Source of the DNA: Xenophilus arseniciresistens
GTDB taxonomy: Bacteria > Pseudomonadota > Gammaproteobacteria > Burkholderiales > Burkholderiaceae_C
Direction: 5' to 3'
NCBI RefSeq assembly: GCF_028023875.1
Contig: NZ_JAQIPB010000003.1
Span: 310,001-374,000, forward strand
DNA length: 64,000 nucleotides
Position 1 is the stretch's first letter. Each line of letters opens with the position of its first letter. Below the pieces are notes generated by a model. It searched no databases, was not told the origin of the DNA, and saw nothing but the letters and a program-made list of their open reading frames with translations. Both the position numbers and the translations under genes were made by a program. Below are positions 49,871 through 58,299 of this stretch, one piece after another.

Positions 49871-51118
49871 GCAGCTGCTCTGGCTGCCCTGGCGGTTGCC
49901 GGCGTCGCCTCGGCTCAGTCGTCGGTGACTCTGTTCGGCGTGGTTGACGCGTCGATTACCAGCGTGTCGAACAAGAGCAACCTGTACTTTGCCAACTCGG
50001 CAGATGCGCTCAACCCGCTGGCTCTGTACCTCCCGGGCTCCCTCAAGTCCAGCCGCACGGGCATGAACAACTCTGGCAACAGCACCAGCCAATTGGGTTT
50101 CCGCGGCGTGGAAGATCTGGGTGGCGGTCTGGCCGCCAGCTTCTGGCTGGAAGCGCCCATCACCAACGACGACGGCAAGACCGGTGTGAGCTCCTTCTCG
50201 CGTCGTTCCACCGTGAGCCTGTCGGGCAACTTCGGTGAGCTGCGTCTGGGCCATGACTACAAGCCCTCCTTCTGGAATCACACCGTGTTCGCAGCAACGA
50301 GCACCAATGGCGTGGGCACCTCGGTGCTGCACAAAGCCATGATCGCCGAAGAAGGCGGTGGTTACGTGCGCCAAAGCAACTCCGTAGGCTACTTCCTGCC
50401 GAAGAACCTGGGTGGCTTCTATGGCCAAGTGCAGTACGGCTTCCATGAGCAAGTCAAGTACGACAACGACCTCCAAGGCTCCCTGAACAACAACAGCCGT
50501 GGTGGCCGTTACTGGGGTGGCCGCTTCGGATACGCCAATGGCCCCCTGGATATCACAGTGAGCTATGGCCAGCAAAACAACGCCTCAAACTGGGCTAAAG
50601 GCTCCGACGATGTGTCCAAGCACGCCAGCCTTGGTGCCTCGTACGATCTGGGTGTGGTCAAGCTCTTCGGTCTGATTGCGCAGAACAAGAACAAGGTTGA
50701 ATACGCGAACGACAACGGCGCCTTCAACCCCTCCTAGAAACTGAAGGGCTATGAGTTCGGCGTGACTGCTCCTGTCGGCGCTGGTGTGATCCGCGCCTCG
50801 TACGGCCGCGTGAAGTTGAGTCAAAGTGTCAACCCGCAAGATGCATGGGACGCCATCCGTACGGGCAACTTCTTCTACCAACCACCGGCCTCCCCCAAGG
50901 CTGACCAACTGGCTCTGGGCTATGTACACAACTTGTCCAAGCGCACTGCGCTGTACGCAACCGTTGCGTACCTGAAGAACAATAATGGCTACGGCCTTAC
51001 GCTGGACTCCAACGTTCCCTATGTGACCGCTTACGAAAGCACTCTGGTGGACATCGGTGGTGTCTATCGCCCGAAGAGCTCGCTGGGCTACGACCTGGGC
51101 ATTCGCCACTCGTTCTGA
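49871..51118 (+). pseudogene. Second trimeric porin, disrupted
   Basis: A paralogue of the porin at 46963-48213, with closely matching blocks (e.g. GFRGVEDLGGGLAASFWLEA and DLQGSLNNNSRGGRYWGGRF) and the proper C-terminus GYDLGIRHSF. Two lesions are visible. First, the MKKSLV start of the signal peptide is missing: homology begins at ALAALAVAGVASAQ, preceded by unrelated sequence without a good start or ribosome-binding site. Second, an in-frame TAG at 50735-50737 replaces the Thr codon of NPSTKLNG in the intact copy; after it the frame continues to the end. A strong terminator stands just upstream. A 5' deletion that removed promoter and start would explain the arrangement. An in-frame GTG near 49809 is a poor alternative start. 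Confidence 0.85.
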
Positions 51119-51166
51119 TCGCGATCTGCTTCTCATCGATCTTCTATGATCGACCAAGGAGCCTTT

Positions 51167-51197
51167 AAAGGCACGGCGCATGGCGCCGTGCCTTTTT
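51167..51197 (+). terminator. Intrinsic terminator of the broken porin
   Basis: AAAGGCACGGCGC and GCGCCGTGCCTTT form a 13-bp stem with a 3-base ATG loop, with TTTTT at 51193-51197. It lies 49 bases beyond the porin stop. Confidence 0.92.
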
Positions 51198-51325
51198 CAT
51201 TTTTAGCTGCTTTGGCAATGGACAGCCGCCAAAGGAGCCGTGGCTTGTGGTTCTCGGCAAGACGCCTACCCTCTGCTGCCACGCCCGCTACCGACAACAG
51301 TGTCAGCAAGCGGGCACAAGTGACT

Positions 51326-52459
51326 TCAGACCGACCTTCCCCTGCGGCTCTGAAGCATCTGCACATTCATCTCGCCGCTCAGCGGCGACGCATAGAAGCG
51401 CTCAATCATGTTGACGCTGGTCCGAGCATTGCGCGCCAGCGTCAACATGTCTATGCCCTGTCCGTAGAGACGTCGCAGCGTGATAGCCGTGTGGCGAAGG
51501 CAATAGAGGGTGCGCGTCTGGCCTTGAGGCCCCTTATCCAGGCCTTCGCGTGCCAGGACCCATTGAAAGAAGAAGCCGAGCATCGCCAACGCATGCTCGC
51601 GATTGGCGATGTGGGGAAGGAAGAGGTAGTCATCGGGTTGGGCGAGTCCCTGCTGGCGCCGATACGCAAACAACTGCTCATACACATGAACGGCAGGTCT
51701 CAGACTCACCATGGGTTGCGAATGCCGCTTCGTTTCCGGCAATCGCAGTCGCAAGTAAAGATTCTTTCCGCGCACGATTTCCACGTGCTTGTGCTGCACA
51801 AACTTGATGTCGCTGGGACGCACAAAAGTGTTGACCATCCAGCGGATGAGCCAGGGCAGCTCAGCAGGCATGTGAAGCAGGTCACGTGCGATCCAGAAGC
51901 GCTCTCCGGCTGCCATCGAAAGAAGCTGCGGATGCGGCTTGTCGCGAAGGGACCTTGCCGCGAACACGAGCTGCCGGTACTCGCGCACGGTGAAGCTTCC
52001 GCGAGGCTGGCTGCGGATCTTGATCTTTGGGAAGCGAGGCATTTCGTCGATGACGCCTTGCAGAACCCCGTGCATCACTACCTTCCGGAAAAGCACCAGG
52101 TACTGGGCGATGGTCGTGCTTGTGAAGCCTTTTCGACCCAGGTGATCAATAAGCTCTTGTGCGTGGGTAGCTCGCAATTCAATTGCTGGCAATCCACCAA
52201 ACAAGGGAAGGATGTGACCCTGCATTCGGTTCTGCATGACCTGCCAACTTCCGCGAGCGATTTCACCGCGTTCCACACGGGCGGCTTCAGCTGCCAGGAG
52301 TTGTTGAGCCAAGTTTCTGACAAAAACGGTTGACAGTTTTTGCCGGTCTGTTTCTTGGTTGGCAGTCGATACTGCCGACGGGGAGTGCCTGCGTCTGACA
52401 TCCGGGTCGTTTGCCGCTGCCAGCCAGTTTGTGGGCAAGTTCATGACAAGTGTGTCCAT
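51326..52459 (-). CDS. Tyrosine recombinase / phage-type integrase, orphan
   Basis: A 377-residue site-specific recombinase. The N-terminal SAM-like core-binding region spans about residues 50-150. Catalytic-domain residues are recognisable: Arg in VNTFVRPSDIKF, LRHTAITL (Arg and His of box II), and the Tyr in NMIERFYASP. Starts at TTG 52477, ATG 52459 or ATG 52444 are possible; none has a clear ribosome-binding site. No excisionase, phage genes, repeats or tRNA gene flank it, so it is either a remnant of a mobile element or a domesticated recombinase. Base composition is lower in GC than most neighbours. It is divergent from ilvA by about 50 bases and lies beside the broken porin. Confidence 0.8.
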   Translation of the reverse strand: MDTLVMNLPTNWLAAANDPDVRRRHSPSAVSTANQETDRQKLSTVFVRNLAQQLLAAEAARVERGEIARGSWQVMQNRMQGHILPLFGGLPAIELRATHAQELIDHLGRKGFTSTTIAQYLVLFRKVVMHGVLQGVIDEMPRFPKIKIRSQPRGSFTVREYRQLVFAARSLRDKPHPQLLSMAAGERFWIARDLLHMPAELPWLIRWMVNTFVRPSDIKFVQHKHVEIVRGKNLYLRLRLPETKRHSQPMVSLRPAVHVYEQLFAYRRQQGLAQPDDYLFLPHIANREHALAMLGFFFQWVLAREGLDKGPQGQTRTLYCLRHTAITLRRLYGQGIDMLTLARNARTSVNMIERFYASPLSGEMNVQMLQSRRGRSV

Positions 52460-52508
52460 ATGCCCAGACGCATGCAATCCCGATGCCTTCTATCATCGTT
52501 GGGTGCCA

Positions 52509-54092
52509 ATGATGAATCCCCCCTCCCAAACTCTTGTGCCGCAGGATGCCGCGGGGCTGTCCCCGACGGATTACCTGCGGAAAATTCTGAACGCGCGTGT
52601 CTATGACGTGGCGATTGAATCGCCATTGGAGTTCGCGCGCGTATTGAGTGCCCGATTAAACAATCGAATACTGCTCAAGCGCGAGGATCAGCAACCCGTT
52701 TTCAGCTTCAAGTTGCGCGGCGCCTACAACAAGATGGCCCATTTGAGTGCCGAGCAACTGGCAAAAGGGGTGATCTGCGCTTCGGCCGGCAACCATGCGC
52801 AAGGCGTGGCACTGGGCGCTCGCAAGCTGGGTACGAGGGCAGTGATCGTGATGCCCGTGACCACGCCGCAACTAAAGATCGACGCGGTTCGCGGCCTGGG
52901 CGGCGAGGTCCATCTGCACGGCGACAGCTATTCCGACGCGTACCAATACGCGCTCCAGTTGCAGCAGACCGAAGGGTTAACCTTTGTTCATCCTTTTGAC
53001 GATCCGGACGTGATCGCGGGCCAGGGCACCATCGCCATGGAAATCCTGCGCCAGCACCAAGGGCCGCTGGATGCCGTGTTCGTGGCCATCGGCGGGGGCG
53101 GGTTGATCGCGGGCGTGGCCAACTACATCAAGGCCGTGCGTCCGGGCATCCGGGTGATTGGCGTGCAGACCGACGACTCCGACGCGATGCTGCAGTCGGT
53201 GCGTGCCAAGGAGCGCGTGACGCTGCCGGACGTGGGCCTGTTCGCCGACGGCACCGCCGTCAAGCTGGTGGGCGAGGAAACCTTCCGGGTGGCCAGCCAC
53301 CTGGTGGACGACTACATCAGCGTCAACACCGACGCCGTCTGCGCCGCGATCAAGGACATCTTCATCGACACGCGCAGCATCGTCGAACCGTCGGGCGCGC
53401 TGGCCGTGGCCGCGATGAAGCAGTACGTGGAAAAGCACGGCACACAGGGCGAGACCTACGCCGCAGTGCTGTGCGGGGCCAACATGAATTTCGACCGGCT
53501 CCGCTTCGTGGCCGAGCGCGCCGAAGTGGGCGAGGAGCGCGAAGCGCTCTTTGCGATCACGATCCCCGAAGAACGCGGCAGCTTCCGGCGTTTTTGCGAA
53601 GTGGTGGGCCAGCTTCCGGGCACTTCGCGCAACGTGACGGAATTCAACTACCGCATCAGCGATGCCAACAAGGCGCACGTCTTCGTGGGCCTGACGACCA
53701 TCGCGCGGGGCGAATCAGCCACCCTCGCCGACACCTTCCGCCAACAGGGATTCGGCGCGGTCGACCTCACGCATGACGAGCTGGCCAAGGAGCATGTGCG
53801 CTACATGGTGGGTGGCCGCAGCGCGCTGGCGCACGACGAGCGCCTGCTGCGCTTCACCTTCCCGGAACGGCCGGGCGCGCTGCTCAAGTTCCTGAGCCTG
53901 ATGCAGCCCAACTGGAACATCAGCCTGTTCCATTACCGCAACCAGGGCGCGGACTACGGCCGCACGCTGGTGGGCCTGCAGGTGCCGGCTTCCGACGATG
54001 CAGCCTTCACGGCCTTTCTGGAGGAACTGGGCTACCCCTGGATCGAGGAAACGAACAACCCCGCCTACCAGCTGTTCCTGCAGCAGGGCTGA
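52509..54092 (+). CDS. ilvA: Threonine ammonia-lyase, biosynthetic
   Basis: PLP enzyme that deaminates threonine to 2-oxobutanoate, the committed step to isoleucine. The 527-residue product has the PLP lysine K68 in SFKLRGAYNK, the GGGGLIAGVANY phosphate-binding loop, and two C-terminal ACT-like regulatory domains (about residues 345-525), so feedback control by isoleucine is expected. Start at ATG 52509 (or the adjoining ATG 52512). It is divergent from the integrase gene; the frame is open further upstream but without family resemblance. Confidence 0.95.
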   Translation: MMNPPSQTLVPQDAAGLSPTDYLRKILNARVYDVAIESPLEFARVLSARLNNRILLKREDQQPVFSFKLRGAYNKMAHLSAEQLAKGVICASAGNHAQGVALGARKLGTRAVIVMPVTTPQLKIDAVRGLGGEVHLHGDSYSDAYQYALQLQQTEGLTFVHPFDDPDVIAGQGTIAMEILRQHQGPLDAVFVAIGGGGLIAGVANYIKAVRPGIRVIGVQTDDSDAMLQSVRAKERVTLPDVGLFADGTAVKLVGEETFRVASHLVDDYISVNTDAVCAAIKDIFIDTRSIVEPSGALAVAAMKQYVEKHGTQGETYAAVLCGANMNFDRLRFVAERAEVGEEREALFAITIPEERGSFRRFCEVVGQLPGTSRNVTEFNYRISDANKAHVFVGLTTIARGESATLADTFRQQGFGAVDLTHDELAKEHVRYMVGGRSALAHDERLLRFTFPERPGALLKFLSLMQPNWNISLFHYRNQGADYGRTLVGLQVPASDDAAFTAFLEELGYPWIEETNNPAYQLFLQQG

Positions 54093-54155
54093 GTCACGCG
54101 GCGCACGCAGGCCACTGGCCGTGGCACTGCGGGCGCCTCGTTCTTCTTCTCGTTT

Positions 54156-54653
54156 TCAGTCGTTGGAAAGCACGGCCGCGCCGCGTGGCGGCGCGTTGCG
54201 GGCCTGCGCCAGCGCAGGCAGCTCCAGCACGATGGGCGCGGCGGGGCTGCCCGCAACGCCGATGCGCGCGCTGCGGCCTTCTACGGCCTGCAGCACATAG
54301 CCGTCGCCCAGCGCCGCCCCGGCGCGGAAAGGGCGTGCCGGCTTGCCATCAACGGCCAGCAAAGCGGCGCCACTACCCCGATCGTCGGCCACCACGCCCA
54401 ACAGCCGGAAGCGGCTGGCAGGGTCCACCTGCGGCCGGCTCGCGGGTGCGGCGGCACCGGGCGCACCCAGCAGGCTGGCCACGGCGGCGGCATCCGTCTG
54501 CAGCGGGGCGGCGGCGGCCACAGGCGGCAAGGAAGCCTCGGCCGGCGCTGCCAGCCGCAGCCCCCAGAACACCACGCTGCCCGCGGCAGCGGCCCACAGC
54601 AAGGCGGTGCAAGCGGCGCTGGGCCAGGGTGCAGGAGCATTCAGGACTGACAT
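54156..54653 (-). CDS. gspC: Type II secretion protein GspC-like
   Basis: A 165-residue inner-membrane protein with one N-terminal span (about residues 15-36), an Ala/Pro-rich linker and a GspC homology-region domain (FRLLGVVADDRGSGAALLAVDGKPARPFRAGAALGDGYVLQAVE). It lacks the PDZ domain seen in long GspC proteins, matching the short form of Burkholderiales. GspC links the inner-membrane platform to the secretin GspD. It is divergent from gspG by 118 bases, a known arrangement. Confidence 0.8.
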   Translation of the reverse strand: MSVLNAPAPWPSAACTALLWAAAAGSVVFWGLRLAAPAEASLPPVAAAAPLQTDAAAVASLLGAPGAAAPASRPQVDPASRFRLLGVVADDRGSGAALLAVDGKPARPFRAGAALGDGYVLQAVEGRSARIGVAGSPAAPIVLELPALAQARNAPPRGAAVLSND

Positions 54654-54771
54654 GGCCGGGCATTATCATGCAGCGCACTTCGTTCGATGCCTTGTGACTG
54701 CCGCCCTGCGCGCATGCCGCACCTGCGGCAGCAAGCCCAGGCCACTTCCCCGCCTCACGCCCTCTTCTTCC

Positions 54772-55212
54772 ATGCCTGCTTTGCCCCCCGCCAGCCAGTC
54801 CCGCCGCCAGCGCGGCTTCACGCTGATCGAGTTGATGGTCGTGCTTGTGATCATCGGCGTGCTCGCTGCGCTGATCGTGCCCAATGTGATTGGCCGCGCC
54901 GACGATGCACGCGTCACTGCCGCCCGCACCGACGTCAACAACCTGATGAACGCGCTCAAGATGTACCGCCTGGACAACCAGCGCTACCCGAGCGCCGAAC
55001 AGGGCCTGGGGGCCCTGGTGGCACGGCCCAGCACCGGCCCGGCCCCGCTCAACTGGAAGCCCTACATCGACAAGCTGCCCAACGACCCCTGGGGCCGGCC
55101 GTACCAGTATCTGAACCCAGGCCTGCAGGGCGAGATCGATGTCTTCTCCCTGGGCGCCGATGGCCAGCCCGGTGGCGAGGGCGGCAATGCCGACATCGGC
55201 AGCTGGCAGTAA
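54772..55212 (+). CDS. gspG: Type II secretion major pseudopilin GspG
   Basis: Main subunit of the T2SS pseudopilus, 146 residues. Prepilin site RG-FTLIELMVVLVIIGVL with Glu at +5, cleaved by PilD; the C-terminal part has the calcium-site region and the WGRPYQYLNPG and FSLGADGQPGGEG motifs typical of GspG. Start at ATG 54772, giving a short basic leader (MPALPPASQSRRQRG). It overlaps gspH by 26 bases and is the first gene of gspG-H-I-J-K. Confidence 0.95.
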   Translation: MPALPPASQSRRQRGFTLIELMVVLVIIGVLAALIVPNVIGRADDARVTAARTDVNNLMNALKMYRLDNQRYPSAEQGLGALVARPSTGPAPLNWKPYIDKLPNDPWGRPYQYLNPGLQGEIDVFSLGADGQPGGEGGNADIGSWQ

Positions 55213-55684
55213 GGGCGGCGGCTCCCGGCCTGCGAAGCGCCGGCTTCGCGTCACCGGCTTCACTGTGATCGAGCTGCTGGTGGTGGTGGCGATCATTGCC
55301 TTCTCCACCGCTGGCGTGGCCTTTGCCCTGCGCGACAGCGCGCAGGCGCCGCTGGAACGCGAAGCCCAACGCCTGGCAGCACTGCTCGAGTCGGCCCGCG
55401 CCCAATCACGCGCCAACGGCTATGCGGTGCGCTGGTACCCCACGCCGCAGGGCTTTGCCTTCGACGGCCTGCCTGCCGGCGCCCTGCCCACCCACTGGAC
55501 CCTGGCTGCCGTGCAGGCCCAGCCGCTGGATGCGCGCGGCCTGCCAGTGCCGGCCCTGCAGCTGGGCCCGGATCCGATCGTGGGCGCCCAACAACTGCTG
55601 CTGAGCACCGACGACCCCGCGATGGGGCGCGTGCGCCTGTCCACCGACGGCCTGCGGCCCTTCACGGCGCAGGCGCAGCCATGA
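55187..55684 (+). CDS. gspH: Type II secretion minor pseudopilin GspH
   Basis: A 165-residue minor pseudopilin with prepilin site VTG-FTVIELLVVVAIIAF after a leader of about 23 residues. The start at 55187 lies inside gspG and gives a 26-base overlap; the next possible starts would remove the prepilin site. The C-terminal part matches GspH length. Its stop overlaps the gspI start. Confidence 0.85.
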   Translation: MPTSAAGSKGGGSRPAKRRLRVTGFTVIELLVVVAIIAFSTAGVAFALRDSAQAPLEREAQRLAALLESARAQSRANGYAVRWYPTPQGFAFDGLPAGALPTHWTLAAVQAQPLDARGLPVPALQLGPDPIVGAQQLLLSTDDPAMGRVRLSTDGLRPFTAQAQP

Positions 55685-56049
55685 TGACCACGCCCCGGTC
55701 CTGCGGCTTCACGCTGATCGAGGTGATGGTCGCGCTGGCCATCACGGCCATCGCATTGGCGGCCGGCGTGCAGGCCAGCAACGCGCTCACGCGCAACGCG
55801 CAGCGCCAGTCCGACGTGCTGCTGGCCCGCTTGTGCGCCGAGAACGCGCTGGTGCAGGCCCGGCTGGCGCCGCAGATGCCGCCCGTGGGCGACAGCACGC
55901 AGGTGTGCGAGCAGGCGAACACGCGCTTCGACCTCACGGTCTCGACACTGCAGACCCTGAACCCGAATTTCCGCCGCGTGGATGTTCAGGTGCGCGATGC
56001 AGCCCAGTGGCCCGTGCTGCGGCTGTCCACCGTGGTCGGGCGCTACTGA
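55681..56049 (+). CDS. gspI: Type II secretion minor pseudopilin GspI
   Basis: A 122-residue minor pseudopilin with a very short leader (MMTTPRSCG) and the prepilin site CG-FTLIEVMVALAITAIAL. The cysteine just before the cleavage glycine is unusual but not disabling. It overlaps gspH by four bases (ATGA). With GspJ and GspK it forms the pseudopilus tip. Confidence 0.9.
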   Translation: MMTTPRSCGFTLIEVMVALAITAIALAAGVQASNALTRNAQRQSDVLLARLCAENALVQARLAPQMPPVGDSTQVCEQANTRFDLTVSTLQTLNPNFRRVDVQVRDAAQWPVLRLSTVVGRY

Positions 56050-56064
56050 AAGCGTTGCCTGCCG

Positions 56065-56745
56065 ATGCCCTTCCTCCGCCCCAGGCACCGCCGCCGCAGC
56101 AACAACAACAGCCGCGGCTTCACGCTGATCGAACTGCTGGTTGCGCTTTCGGCCATGGCGCTGCTGGCGCTGATGAGCTGGCGCGGCGTGGACGCGCTGG
56201 CGCGCACGCAATCGGCCCATCAGGCCCGCGACGATTCGGTGCTGGTGCTGCAGACGGTGCTGGCCCAGTGGCGAGCCGACCTCGACGCCGCAGCCTCGCC
56301 CGACGGCAGCACCGCGCCGCTGGCCTGGGACGGACGCACCTTCCGGCTGACGCGGCGCATCCAGACCGGCGGCGGCCCCGCATTGCAGGTCGTCGCCTGG
56401 ACGCTGCGCAGCGACAGCACGGGCCCTCGCTGGTGGCGCTGGCAGTCCGTGCCGCTGCGCACGCTGTCGGAATGGAACCAGGCCTGGAGCCTTGGCGCGC
56501 AGAGCCTGCAGGACGGCGTGCCGCCCGATGCGTCGGCCACACCGCTGCTGCCGCTGACGGCCTGGTCGGTGGCCTACTACGCCAACGGTGTCTGGAGCAG
56601 CAACGCGCCTGCGTCCACAGGCTCGGCCGCCGTGGGCGCCGATGGCGTGCGGCTGGTGCTGGACCTGCCGGCCTCCACCGGGCTGGCGGGCACGATCACG
56701 CAGGACTGGCTGCGGCCCACGCATGGCGTCGCACGCTCGGGATGA
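56065..56745 (+). CDS. gspJ: Type II secretion minor pseudopilin GspJ
   Basis: A 226-residue minor pseudopilin. Leader MPFLRPRHRRRSNNNSRG is followed by FTLIELLVALSAMALLALMSW. The globular part is of GspJ length and character (RRIQTGGGPALQVVAWTLRS). It starts 15 bases after gspI and is followed by gspK after 7 bases. Confidence 0.9.
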   Translation: MPFLRPRHRRRSNNNSRGFTLIELLVALSAMALLALMSWRGVDALARTQSAHQARDDSVLVLQTVLAQWRADLDAAASPDGSTAPLAWDGRTFRLTRRIQTGGGPALQVVAWTLRSDSTGPRWWRWQSVPLRTLSEWNQAWSLGAQSLQDGVPPDASATPLLPLTAWSVAYYANGVWSSNAPASTGSAAVGADGVRLVLDLPASTGLAGTITQDWLRPTHGVARSG

Positions 56746-56752
56746 GCCGCGC

Positions 56753-57835
56753 ATGAGCCCCCTGCGCACCACGCGCCCACGCGGCCAGCACCAGCGCGGC
56801 GCCGCCCTGCTGGTGGCGCTGCTGACCGTGACGCTGGTCGCCACCTTTGCGGCCGCGGCGCTGTGGCAGCAATGGCGCGCCACCGAAGTGGAAGCCGCCG
56901 AGCGTTCGCGCCTGCAATCGGCCTGGGTGCTGGTGGGCGCGCTCGACTGGTCGCGCCTGATCCTGCGCGAGGACGCGCTGGCCGACGCACGCATCAAGGC
57001 CGGCGCCTCGGGCTCCGGCGCCGGAGAAAGCACCAAGGGCCCGGCCGACCATCTGGGTGAGCCCTGGGCCATTCCGCTGGCCGACGTGCAGTTGCGCGAC
57101 TTCCTGAGTGCCGACCAGAACGTGGCGGCCGAGCAGCTGGAGGGCCTGCCTGAAGCATTTCTCTCGGGCAGCATCGTGGACGCGCAGTCCAAGCTGAACG
57201 TGCGCAACCTGGTGGCCAACGGCCAGCCCTCCGCGCAGGCCGTGGCCGCGTTCCAGAAGCTGTTCCAGCTGCTGGGCCTGCCGGCCGATCAGGTGATGAC
57301 GCTGGTGCAGGGCCTGCTGCGGGTCTGGCCCGCCGCGCCGCCCAAGACCGACGGCCAGGGCGGCGAGCCGCCGGCAACGGCCACCGCAGCAGCGCCCGAC
57401 GCCAATGCGCCCCTGCCCCCCAGCCGCGTGCAGGACCTGGTCTGGCTGGGCCTGCCGCAGAGCACCGTCGAAGCCATCAGGCCCTATGTGACGGTGCTGC
57501 CGGTTGCCACCACCGTCAACATCAACACCGCCAGCGTCGAGGTGCTGACCGCGAGCGCCGACAAGCTGGACATGGCCACCGCGCAGCGGCTGGTGGCGCA
57601 TCGCCAACGCGAGTACTTCGACACGCTGCAGATGGCCAATGCGCTGCTGCCCAGCGGCAGCGCGCAGCTCTCCAGCGCCATGCACAACGTCAGCACGCAG
57701 TACTTCGAGGTGCAGGGCCGGCTGCGGCTGGACCGGCTCTGGGTGCAGGAGCAGTCGCTGCTGCATCGCAACGCCAACAACCTGCAGGTGCTGTGGCGCG
57801 ATCGCGGCGCGGGCACCGACGCCCCGCCGCCCTGA
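56753..57835 (+). CDS. gspK: Type II secretion minor pseudopilin GspK
   Basis: The largest minor pseudopilin, 360 residues, capping the pseudopilus. The N-terminus RGAALLVALLTVTLVATFAA lacks the Glu at +5 typical of other pseudopilins, as is normal for GspK. It has the conserved SGSIVDAQSKLNVRNLV and TVNINTASVEVLTASADKLD segments, the latter in its SAM-like domain. It is the last T2SS gene in the window; gspL, gspM, gspN, gspD, gspE and gspF are absent, and the next genes encode unrelated lipoproteins. Confidence 0.92.
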   Translation: MSPLRTTRPRGQHQRGAALLVALLTVTLVATFAAAALWQQWRATEVEAAERSRLQSAWVLVGALDWSRLILREDALADARIKAGASGSGAGESTKGPADHLGEPWAIPLADVQLRDFLSADQNVAAEQLEGLPEAFLSGSIVDAQSKLNVRNLVANGQPSAQAVAAFQKLFQLLGLPADQVMTLVQGLLRVWPAAPPKTDGQGGEPPATATAAAPDANAPLPPSRVQDLVWLGLPQSTVEAIRPYVTVLPVATTVNINTASVEVLTASADKLDMATAQRLVAHRQREYFDTLQMANALLPSGSAQLSSAMHNVSTQYFEVQGRLRLDRLWVQEQSLLHRNANNLQVLWRDRGAGTDAPPP

Positions 57836-57925
57836 CAGCGCGCCCGGCAGGCTCCCGCATGGGGCCCGCATTGGCCCCATCCCAGCCTCGCACCCCGAGA
57901 AACGCACACCGCTCAAGGCGCCAAC

Positions 57926-57983
57926 ATTCCAGAATGAATTTCTGATGTGGAATTTTTTTCCATATCAACCTATGATTCCAGAA
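57926..57983 (+). promoter_or_regulatory. Regulatory region upstream of the ThuA-PQQ genes
   Basis: Repeated TTCCA/TGGAA half-sites: ATTCCAGAA at 57926-57934 and again at 57975-57983, and the palindrome TGGAA-N5-TTCCA at 57948-57962. A -10-like TATGAT lies at 57971-57976, with TGGAAT (57948-57953) at 17-bp spacing in the -35 position, a weak match. A regulator bound at the palindrome would overlap the -35 region. This AT-rich island contrasts with its GC-rich surroundings. It lies in the 464-base gap after gspK; the rest of that gap holds only the small ORF listed next. Confidence 0.45.
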
Positions 57984-58016
57984 ACGCCCGCTTGACCGGC
58001 GCAGAAGGAGACATCG

Positions 58017-58145
58017 GTGACATTCACCCCACCCCCAGCGACTCTTGCGTCCTCCCTGGCCCGGCCAGCTGGACAGAGCACGTCGCAGCCCCCCCTGGTG
58101 CCGACGCGGCCGACAAGGCCACGCCCGGGCGGCCCTTTGCGCTGA
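58017..58145 (+). CDS. Possible small ORF / leader peptide upstream of the ThuA gene
   Basis: A GTG start preceded at five bases by a strong AAGGAGA site (58005-58011) opens a 42-codon frame encoding MTFTPPPATLASSLARPAGQ and a Pro/Arg-rich end. It would be the first ORF of the transcript predicted from TATGAT at 57971. No homology is recognised, and the composition is what GC-rich non-coding DNA could give, so the only support is the ribosome-binding site and position. Confidence 0.25.
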   Translation: MTFTPPPATLASSLARPAGQSTSQPPLVPTRPTRPRPGGPLR

Positions 58146-58299
58146 GCACTGGCGCCCGGCTGCGCACCCGCGTGGCTGCCGGATAAGCCCTTCCTCCCTT
58201 TTTTCCGTCTTGCGCACGGCCTCGCGCGCAAGGGCTGGCTGCGCGCGTCGCATCGAGCCTGGCCTTCTTTCATTCCACCACCCTAGAGGAGACAACCCG

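Noticed and set aside
51326-52459. Prophage or genomic island
   Set aside because: Only one recombinase gene is present; no structural phage genes, att repeats or tRNA target are visible nearby.
57947-58186. A 79-codon GTG-started frame after gspK
   Set aside because: Starts inside the operator-like palindrome, has no ribosome-binding site and no recognisable features.
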